Shown: positions 56,875 to 64,000 of the stretch, piece by piece
Numbering within the stretch: the stretch's first letter is position 1
How the letters are laid out: each line of letters starts with the position of its first letter
Assembly: GCA_051294375.1 (NCBI GenBank)
Contig: CM119263.1
Location: 8,909,162-8,973,161, forward strand
Length of the DNA: 64,000 bases
Direction of reading: 5' to 3'
DNA from: Paraspadella gotoi
Taxonomy: Eukaryota; Chaetognatha
The notes under the pieces: model-generated
Database searches by the model: none
What the model was told of the DNA's origin: nothing
Seen by the model: only the letters and a program-made list of their open reading frames with translations
Translations under genes and position numbers: made by a program

Positions 56875-57395
56875 TGTGCCGCGAGTACTCTCGGAGCAGT
56901 TCAATGTTCTCTCGGTCGTTCTGTCGGTCCGTCTGTCTGACCGTCACTCCGTTCCAATTACAACTTATAACTTGAGTAAGACAGCATCAATTAAGTTAAT
57001 ATTTGGTAGAGAGGTAAGATTCCATTAGACCTTTAATATGCTTGGGCAATGAGCATTCTCCAAAAATCAATTCAATGCGGCATAATTCATAAACTATGAT
57101 CCACTTTAATTAATACTTGGCAGACTGGTATGATATCTGCAAAGGCTTCCTGTACATATGTTTCATGCTTCTTTACTCACATGACAACATGGAAATGCGG
57201 GATCAGAAAGTCAATGCGTCATAGTTTGTATAATACGTCGATAGCATAGTTAATACTATACAAATAAGTTATCAACCATATGCTTATTGCTTATTGTGCA
57301 TATATTTCGAATTTATGTAGTCGCGTAATAGTCGGAAAATACGTCAACGAAAGAAAGTCACTGCGGCGCAACACCTTGAACTTACCATTTCTTAT
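56875..57395 (+). mobile_element. Family A dispersed element, copy 3 (long form)
   Basis: Palindrome at about 56,875-56,901, GTCGTTCTGTCGGTCCGTC tract (56,916-56,934), then about 400 nt of AT-rich sequence absent from copies 1 and 2, ending GTCACTGCGGCGCAACACCT and TGAACTTACC. Same ends, different interior. Confidence 0.6.
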
Positions 57396-57798
57396 TTACA
57401 ACTCGGAACGACACAAAAAGGGAAGTAAGACCCGACGTCGTCGTCGTCGTCGTCGTTTTTTTCGATATTTATGTGAGAAGTCAGTTGTCACTGGTTGGGT
57501 CGCCCTCACGTGAGTCGAAAGATCGATTTGTTTGGGCGATTGATTTAAGGTTAAAGTACGCGGACGTGCGGGCGTAGAAAAAGGGGTACGGGTCTGAAAA
57601 AAAAAGAAAGAAAAAATAGGGAGGAGAAAAATATATACTCTTTAAATTGGGAGATAAGCTGCTAAATATACTTTAATATAAATCAAATACGTTATTTGAA
57701 AACACGTTTGAGCAAACAATGCCGGATCTGCTCACAATCTTTAGCGGTAAGCGGCTAATTAATCAATTAATTAATTAACTTTAACAGATCCGGCAAAA

Positions 57799-58710
57799 NN
57801 NNNNNNNNNNNNNNNNNNNNNNNNNNNNNNNNNNNNNNNNNNNNNNNNNNNNNNNNNNNNNNNNNNNNNNNNNNNNNNNNNNNNNNNNNNNNNNNNNNNN
57901 NNNNNNNNNNNNNNNNNNNNNNNNNNNNNNNNNNNNNNNNNNNNNNNNNNNNNNNNNNNNNNNNNNNNNNNNNNNNNNNNNNNNNNNNNNNNNNNNNNNN
58001 NNNNNNNNNNNNNNNNNNNNNNNNNNNNNNNNNNNNNNNNNNNNNNNNNNNNNNNNNNNNNNNNNNNNNNNNNNNNNNNNNNNNNNNNNNNNNNNNNNNN
58101 NNNNNNNNNNNNNNNNNNNNNNNNNNNNNNNNNNNNNNNNNNNNNNNNNNNNNNNNNNNNNNNNNNNNNNNNNNNNNNNNNNNNNNNNNNNNNNNNNNNN
58201 NNNNNNNNNNNNNNNNNNNNNNNNNNNNNNNNNNNNNNNNNNNNNNNNNNNNNNNNNNNNNNNNNNNNNNNNNNNNNNNNNNNNNNNNNNNNNNNNNNNN
58301 NNNNNNNNNNNNNNNNNNNNNNNNNNNNNNNNNNNNNNNNNNNNNNNNNNNNNNNNNNNNNNNNNNNNNNNNNNNNNNNNNNNNNNNNNNNNNNNNNNNN
58401 NNNNNNNNNNNNNNNNNNNNNNNNNNNNNNNNNNNNNNNNNNNNNNNNNNNNNNNNNNNNNNNNNNNNNNNNNNNNNNNNNNNNNNNNNNNNNNNNNNNN
58501 NNNNNNNNNNNNNNNNNNNNNNNNNNNNNNNNNNNNNNNNNNNNNNNNNNNNNNNNNNNNNNNNNNNNNNNNNNNNNNNNNNNNNNNNNNNNNNNNNNNN
58601 NNNNNNNNNNNNNNNNNNNNNNNNNNNNNNNNNNNNNNNNNNNNNNNNNNNNNNNNNNNNNNNNNNNNNNNNNNNNNNNNNNNNNNNNNNNNNNNNNNNN
58701 NNNNNNNNNN
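57799..58710. other. Assembly gap (912 N)
   Basis: Largest gap. The left edge ends in AACAGATCCGG (a family B half) and the right edge starts in a family A tract, so the gap probably spans dispersed repeats. Confidence 1.
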
Positions 58711-58755
58711 CGGACCGACCGAAAAGTGACTTATAGAGTTGCTCCGCAACATAAA
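58711..58755 (-). mobile_element. Family A fragment at gap edge
   Basis: CGGACCGACCGAAAAGTGAC then AGAGTTGCTCCGCAAC, matching 20,911-20,945. It is broken inside the palindrome. Confidence 0.55.
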
Positions 58756-59246
58756 ACCGCCGTCTTTTACATTTCTCATCAGTCATCACATTCAAAAAAT
58801 CGCGGCCATATTTTTTCAATCTGCCCTCCTTTATTATCCAGTAAACATGACGCGTTCGATAAGATTAGATACATGAAACAAGATGGACGCCGTGACGAGA
58901 AATCGCAGCGAATCGCTCTTGCGAGAAATCTATCAGAGAAAGACGGAAAGAAACAAAAGAGCGAGAAAAGGAATAAATAAAGGAAAGGGAAAAAAAAAGG
59001 GATAAATAGTGCGAAGAAGAAAAAAGGAAAAAAAAAAAAAGCGGCTCAAAGGAAAAACATGTGTCGTGGTCGACGTCACTTTCGTCGTCAACGTCATCGC
59101 CGTCGTCGTCATCGTCGTCGTCACCGTAGCTTTATAAATAATCGATGACTTTATCCCCGAAAGAGCGGAAGTAGAAAAGAACGAATTTGCCGATGCCTTC
59201 TCTCTCTTAAATTCTCAACGAGTCATTCAGGCTTCCGCAGTAAGGC

Positions 59247-59832
59247 GGGTCAAAATTGAACACTTTTTATAACTTTTATTCTCTCAAAAAAAATTCTTTT
59301 TCTTTCTATTACTAAATCGATTTTCAATGTAACTTTTTGAATTAGTTCATTGGGGTTGTTGCACTGAAGCTTTTATAATATTTTTAATATATAACAAATA
59401 ACAAAAAATTTTTTTTTTAAATTAGTTTTAAGAACGGCAGTTCCTATAGAGTCTCTTAAGACAAGTTAATGAAAGTTAGTATCATACATTTGTTAAAAAT
59501 TTTGACAGAATTGCGTTTTTAAAACAGAAAAACGTTAAAAATCATACTCATTCATCATTGGCTGAATTTTATGTTTTTAAAATTTTTATCAATAAAACAA
59601 AATTTTAAAATTTTAGTGTATTAATAACCTTCATCTAACTTTTAAAGCTCTATCAGAATCCAAAATTAAAAAAAATTGAAAATTTCTAAAAATTTTTTAA
59701 CTTTTATGATAGTAATAAAATATCTTAAATTCTTCCGTGCTGGCCTTATAATAAGTAATTTTTTAAAAATTATTTTTATTTTCATATTCTCTAACAGTCA
59801 CTTTATCATTAGTTTATTGAGGTGAGACTTCT
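59247..59832 (+). repeat. ~590-nt direct repeat, copy 1
   Basis: Starts GGGTCAAAATTGAAC and is collinear with 62,607-63,205 (shared GATTTTCAATGTAACTTTTT, TTAGTTCATTGG, AGCTCTATCAGAATC, TTTCCGTGC). AT-rich, non-coding. Probably a dispersed element in the same orientation. Confidence 0.8.
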
Positions 59833-59839
59833 TTTTCAA

Positions 59840-60540
59840 ACCTGTTCCGGCCTATTCCGCAGCCTCCCACTTCCCATCGCGCTCCCAAAATCCCACGAAC
59901 GCTCTTTTTCATTCCCTCGCCCCTTAGTTCACATTTTTCACCCTTTCCGTCTTTACACTTTTTCGATCAATCTAGTATGCGCTTCTAAAAAACTATCTAG
60001 TATGGATATATGACTACTTAGTGCGTACATTGATATTTTTTTAAAGTTTAATATCAGAAAACATAAATTATATAGTTCAAAAAATCAAAAATCTATCAAT
60101 TTATACATCTTTAATCGACAAACAATCATTTTGAGACAGTCTTTATCTTGAACTATGTAATAACGATTTGAGCTCTTTTGGAAATCAGAAAAATCGAACT
60201 CACGTCGAAAAAGATTTATTATTTTATCCCAAAACTTAAGGGTTTTTTTTTTCGATTATTGTGCCTCGCATGATTTCCATCTCTCTCTCTTTCTCTCTCT
60301 CTGCTTCTTTGACTATGTCACGAGTCTGGGATTGACTCGTGATCTGCTCGATCGCTCGCTCTCTCTCTCTAGGGTACACCCTTTATTATTCCTCTTTTCT
60401 TCCATAGTTTAGTTTTTATATTCCAAAATACGAATAATAGTCAAATAAAACAAAATAAAGAAACGCTCAATCCCATGAATAGTGAAGCAGTCGTTTTTGT
60501 TTTTTTTTCTTTGATGTAAACAAACAACCGACATTTTCTG
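59840..60540. other. No gene recognised
   Basis: AT-rich with short CT tracts at 60,277-60,303 and 60,355-60,371. Confidence 0.4.
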
Positions 60541-60544
60541 ACTC

Positions 60545-60830
60545 GACGACGACTCGACTCCCTGACGATTCCTCAGAGAGAAAAACTAAGGCGCAGGTGC
60601 GAGACGACGGCACCGAGGCATTAATAAAATCATCAACCGCGTCGCGCCGCTGTCATCTGCCTTTCACTTTGGTTTCCTCTCTCATCGGTCATCTGCCCCC
60701 ATCGTCTGTCGAGATCGACATCCTCCGCTTTCCTGGACCCTTACACCGATTATTTGACCTTCCGGGAGCAAAGGGTCGTCGAGGTTAAGCACGGGCTTTT
60801 TCAGGGAGCGTCTCGGGCTTTCGTCTTGTC
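60545..60830 (+). other. GC-richer segment, possible exon
   Basis: A CpG-rich block (CGACGACGACTCGACTCC near 60,543-60,560) leads to a plus-strand frame reading SSAFLDPYTDYLTFREQRVV then EVKHGLFQGASRAFVLSRFF. Composition is protein-like, but no clean acceptor or family is found, and another frame in the same block also stays open. Confidence 0.2.
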
Positions 60831-61104
60831 TCGTTTTTTCTATCTTTATTCATTTGTTAAGCCAAATAGTACAAAATGTACAAACAGAAAGCACGAAGAC
60901 TAGTGAAAGTTGTGTAACAATTTCGTGACAATTAAAAGCCATTGAAATATTCCCCGAATTGCATTGTTTTTAAACGTTTTGTAAGATTTTGTGTCTTAGT
61001 TTTCTTACAGTAACTGTCAAAAATTGAACAATTTTATCGTAGACCGTTATAATAACTATTATATTTTTTGATAAAACAGATTAGTCATTAGTGTAACGAA
61101 TTAA

Positions 61105-61215
61105 TGTAACAGAATGAGGGTGAAGGATTAGGCAAGAAATTAGGTAAGAGATTATGGTTAAATATTAAGGTTTGAGTTTCGTTATATAAAATTAAACTTT
61201 AGGAATAAAGGAACA
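61105..61215 (+). repeat. Short degenerate TTAGG/TTAAGG-like array
   Basis: Words such as GAAGGATTAGG, AAATTAGGTAAGAGATTA and AAATATTAAGG, similar to 10,660 and 22,726. Confidence 0.35.
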
Positions 61216-61338
61216 GAAATGGGGAGTCCTCTCATCTGGCGTGAATTTAGGCATTGAGACTTTACAAACAATAATTTATATTCAATTCAGTCCCTATATC
61301 TAGTACATACATATAAAATTATAAATATTGAAATCTAA

Positions 61339-61811
61339 TTAGTCTCCGATCTCTCCCTCCGTTTCCGGCGTTTCCTCTCCCCTCTTCTCTCCCCCACTCG
61401 TCCCCCACCCACGCTTCGCCGCCACCGCCGCCGCCAAGGCCGCCGCTGCCAACGCCTCCGCGCCGGCGTTGAAAGCGAACCCCGCCTCGAAGCGCCCCCA
61501 CCGGTCGATGACTGCGGCGCAGACGGTGGGCGTGGCCAGAGAACCGACGCCCATAGCGAGATAGTTGAGCGAGAAGGCGGCGGGAATGTCGCCTCGTCCC
61601 ACGAGATCCAGGAATGCCACGTTGCGCAGCGTGATGTAGAGGGAGCAGTTGGCGCCGGCGACGACGGCGTAGGCGACGTAAGCGGCGCCGGAGTCGAGCA
61701 GCGGCGCAGTGGCGTCGAGCAGAGCAGCGAAGAGAACGACGACGACGAAGACGAGAGGACGATGGGGGGCGACGGCGCGTAGGTTGAGGATGAAGCCGAA
61801 AAGGGAGTTGG
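61339..61811 (-). CDS. SLC16-like monocarboxylate transporter, last exon
   Basis: Enters in phase 1 after an AG at 61,813-61,812 and stops at TAA (61,341-61,339); 157 codons including stop. It begins NSLFGFILNLRAVAPHRP and continues with four or five hydrophobic helices (LVFVVVVLFAALLD, AAYVAYAVVAGANCSLYITL, NYLAMGVGSLATPTVCAAVI). DRWGRFEAGFAFNAGAEAL corresponds to the RxxD/G-rich loop and last helix of the MCT C-terminal half. The short charged tail (KRGWGTSGGEKRGEETPETE) is cytosolic in the family. The substrate cannot be told. High GC compared with neighbours. Confidence 0.75.
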
Positions 61812-61929
61812 CTCCAAAGGTGAGGTCGGGGTAAGTCGGGTAAGGTGGGATGGGGGTTTATAAAAAGAAGGATTCTTTTATTTGTGATTCTTTGAATATA
61901 TTCGAATATATTCTTAGATTTGAGGTTTT

Positions 61930-62085
61930 TTCTGGCTTAACAAATGAGCAACCGACTACATAGGAATATCATATGCATTTTTAACGTAAGTGGGTCAGAC
62001 CGACGGACAGACATATCGACGGACCGACCAAACGACTTATACAGTTGCTTCGCGAGTACTCGCGGCGCAACTAAAAACTAGTGTA
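61930..62085 (-). mobile_element. Family A dispersed element, copy 4, in an SLC16 intron
   Basis: Read on the minus strand: palindrome 62,072-62,043 (the best conserved), GGTCGGTCCGTCGATATGTC and GTCTGTCCGTCGGTCTGACC, then GTTAAAAATGCATATGATAT and GGTTGCTCATTTGTTAA, as in copy 1. The TGTCATG tract and far end are missing. It lies in the last intron of the SLC16-like gene, in the same orientation as the gene. Confidence 0.65.
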
Positions 62086-62396
62086 TAAATTGTTCTAACC
62101 ATGTATTGTTCAAAAGACACTATCATCCTCCATCCAATAATAGATAATTATTAATATTATATTTAATAAATTAAAAACAAAGAAAATAAGAGATAGAAAT
62201 AAAAAATGAAATAAAATAAATAAAATTAAACATATAGTATTCAATATTTTAAATTAAAAAAATAAAATAGTAAAACAAGTAATTTTGTAAGTTTCATAAA
62301 GGTTTAACCTTGGAATAATATTTTCTCTCTTTATCTCTCATCTTCATTTCTCTCTATTTTTCTCACACTCACTCCCTCTTTCCGGTCTGAACTCAC

Positions 62397-62525
62397 CCAC
62401 CAAATGAACTATAAAGAGGATGGACATCACAAAGGCTGCCTCGGAAGGAGTCAACCCCCGACTGACCATAAAAGGAGGGAGAATGACCCACGTGAAGATC
62501 AAAGAGGTTGACCCCACGGCCATGG
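62397..62525 (-). CDS. SLC16-like monocarboxylate transporter, middle exon
   Basis: Bounded by TTCATTCACAG (AG at 62,527-62,526) and GTGAGT (62,396-62,391); 129 nt, phase 1 to phase 1. It reads AMAVGSTSLIFTWVILPPFM then VSRGLTPSEAAFVMSILFIV, i.e. the seventh transmembrane helix, the short loop and the start of the eighth, with the family pattern in which S-E-x-A-A-F precedes a helix. It joins without a stop to both neighbours. Confidence 0.8.
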
Positions 62526-62606
62526 CTGTGAATGAAAATCGACGTGGCTTAATTTTGGCACGAGATTTTTTTTTCTTTAGCATTTTACGGTATAATGTAT
62601 ACTAAG

Positions 62607-63205
62607 GGGGTCAAAATTGAAAACTTTTTATCACTTTCTATTCTCTCCAAAAAATTTTTTCCTTCTATTACTAAATCGATTTTCAATGTAACTTTTTCAA
62701 TTAGTTCATTGGCTTGTTGCACTAAAGCTTTTAAATATTTATTAATATATAACAAATGACAATTTTTTTTTAAATTTAAAATTTTAAGAACAGATTCTTA
62801 TAAGCTTGAAAAGTTAAAATGACAGTTAGTGTTACAATTTTTTTAAAAATTTTGACAATAATTGGTTTTAAAAATAGAAAAAACACTTAAAAAATCATAT
62901 CATTGGCCCATTTATAGTTTTTAAAAATTTTTATTAATAATCAACAAAATTTTAAAAAGTTGTATTCAAAACCTTTATCTAACTTTTAAAGCTCTATCAG
63001 AATCTATTAAAAAAAATTTAAAATGGAAAAAAAATTTAAAAATTTAATATAGTAATCCTCTTTTTATATTGGTTGTACCAATTTCATAGTAATAAAATAA
63101 TCTTTAAATGCTTTCCGTGCGCTTATCAATAAGAGAAATTTAAAAAATTTTTTTATTTCATATTCTATACAGTCACTTAACCATTATTTTTTTGAGAGAA
63201 CTTCT
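62607..63205 (+). repeat. ~590-nt direct repeat, copy 2, inside an SLC16 intron
   Basis: Collinear with 59,247-59,832 but with many small indels. It occupies most of the intron between the SLC16 exons at 62,525 and 63,470, in antisense orientation to the gene. Confidence 0.8.
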
Positions 63206-63469
63206 AAGTTTTATGCCGTAGTATAATTAACGTTTTTACTTTTTCAAAAGCGACAAGTAATGTATTATATATTATATAATCATTTAGCCCCACCGATTGA
63301 AGGCTTACATTTTTTCATTTAGATATTGATCTTTGATTATATACATCTTTTTTGTGGTATTTAATCATTAATTAATTTGAAAATAATTTAGTAGTTAATA
63401 AATAAATAATAAAACCAATGTTTAGGTCTCCCTTGCCCTTATTACACCTAAGTCTCAAACAATTCCTAC

Positions 63470-63886
63470 CAATTATGAAGAGCAAAAGAACAGGATCCTT
63501 GATGAGCTCAAGGTCCAGCCCGACTCTTCGCAAGGCGCTCCTAAGCTTTTCCCATTTGCCCCCAGTCTTCCCGCCAAAATCATCGAGCGATCTCTTCTCA
63601 TCTTCGTCGTGGATTCGGTCAATCTGTCGGTCTATGCTCGGGTAGTTGTCCTCGATGGGTCGGGAGAGGAATCCCGCGACGACGAAGTGGAGGAAGACTC
63701 CGCCGAAGACGACGAGCGTCCCGAAGAGAGAGATCTCGCTCATCATGAAGTCGACGACAGGAGGGACGACGATCCCGCCGAGGGTGTTGCCACTGAGCAG
63801 CACCGCGTTGGCTAGGGCGCGCCGCTCTTCGAAATATTGGTTGGCGCTGACAGTGCTGGCCATGCAGCCGAGCCCGTTGGTGCAGC
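63470..63886 (-). CDS. SLC16-like monocarboxylate transporter, upstream exon (gene continues beyond the window)
   Basis: Acceptor CTTCCCAG (AG at 63,888-63,887), donor GTAGGA (63,469-63,464); 417 nt, phase 1 to phase 1. Begins GCTNGLGCMASTVSANQYFE then ERRALANAVLLSGNTLGGIV, the MCT signature region (helix 4, the YFxxRRALAN loop, helix 5 with small residues). SLFGTLVVFGGVFLHFVVAG is helix 6. A charged central loop (EDNYPSIDRQIDRIHDEDEK) follows, then VGLDLELIKDPVLLLFII, the start of helix 7. In total 338 residues are seen here over three exons; helices 1-3 lie in exons beyond 64,000. Proton-coupled carriers of lactate, pyruvate or related acids belong to this family; some members move other substrates. 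Confidence 0.85.
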
Positions 63887-63916
63887 CTGGGAAGAGGGAA
63901 CTTTAGTTTTAGCCGC

Positions 63917-64000
63917 TTCAGTCGACAAGAGAGAAAAAAAGAAAAGAAAAGGAAGAAAGAAAGAAGAAAGAAAGAAGAAAGAAAGAAAGAAAGAAAGAAA
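63917..64000. repeat. (GAAA)n microsatellite at the window edge
   Basis: A/G-only sequence with GAAA units in the intron upstream of the SLC16 exon; it continues past the window. Confidence 0.9.

Noticed and set aside
57767-58819. 350-codon frame on the minus strand
   Set aside because: It consists almost entirely of unknown bases in the 912-N gap. The same applies to frames over the gaps at 7.5, 8.1, 9.1, 12.4 and 18.8 kb.
61339-61817. A 160-codon Ser/Pro-rich frame on the minus strand over the SLC16 last exon
   Set aside because: Alternate frame of the same exon; the phase-1 frame with transmembrane helices fits the family and the splice sites.
62051-62085. Helitron 3' end (hairpin plus CTAG)
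   Set aside because: CTAG follows the palindrome in only one copy; other copies continue differently after TAAAAA, so the CTRR end is not supported.

Overview
This is nuclear DNA from an animal. Split genes with GT-AG introns, a STAT-family transcription factor, a monocarboxylate-transporter-type (SLC16/MCT) carrier and a Kelch-repeat protein are all encoded in AT-rich DNA packed with long (CT)n/(GA)n, (AAAT)n and (ATT)n microsatellites. Degenerate TTAGG-like arrays (the arthropod telomere unit) hint at an arthropod, but the species cannot be named from sequence alone. The assembly is a draft: there are eight N-gaps, and two post-gap stretches look like lower-quality second copies of upstream sequence.

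Layout. 0-10 kb: simple repeats, gaps, two duplicated blocks and a CpG-rich island, with no convincing gene. 10-23 kb: microsatellites, degenerate TTAGG-like arrays, two copies of a palindrome-ended dispersed element, and two weak exon candidates. 23.9-30.0 kb, minus strand: a gene with one very large exon (about 5 kb, 1,668 codons from its first ATG) encoding an acidic, low-complexity protein of unknown function, spliced in phase to a second exon. 30-40.8 kb: mostly non-coding, with two CpG-rich promoter-like spots, an inverted repeat around a 10-N gap, and a palindrome whose minus strand reads like a hammerhead-ribozyme core. 40.9-43.7 kb, plus strand: a chain of exons ending in Kelch repeats, with reading-phase conflicts between exons. 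45.8-47.4 kb, minus strand: a compact three-exon STAT-like gene (502 residues) whose exons join perfectly in phase. 47.5-61.3 kb: AT-rich, gene-poor DNA with a large foldback repeat, minisatellites, several dispersed repeats and the largest gap. 61.3-63.9 kb, minus strand: the last three exons of an SLC16-like transporter whose 5' part lies beyond the window.

The identified genes (cytokine/JAK-type signalling, Kelch scaffold, membrane carrier, low-complexity protein) do not form an obvious pathway; they look like independent neighbours. The parts least explained by ordinary annotation are repeats: two dispersed families that each combine a perfect or near-perfect GC-rich palindrome with a GTCGGTCCGTC-type tract, a 300-bp foldback, the hammerhead-like hairpin, and a 590-bp direct repeat with one copy inside an SLC16 intron.
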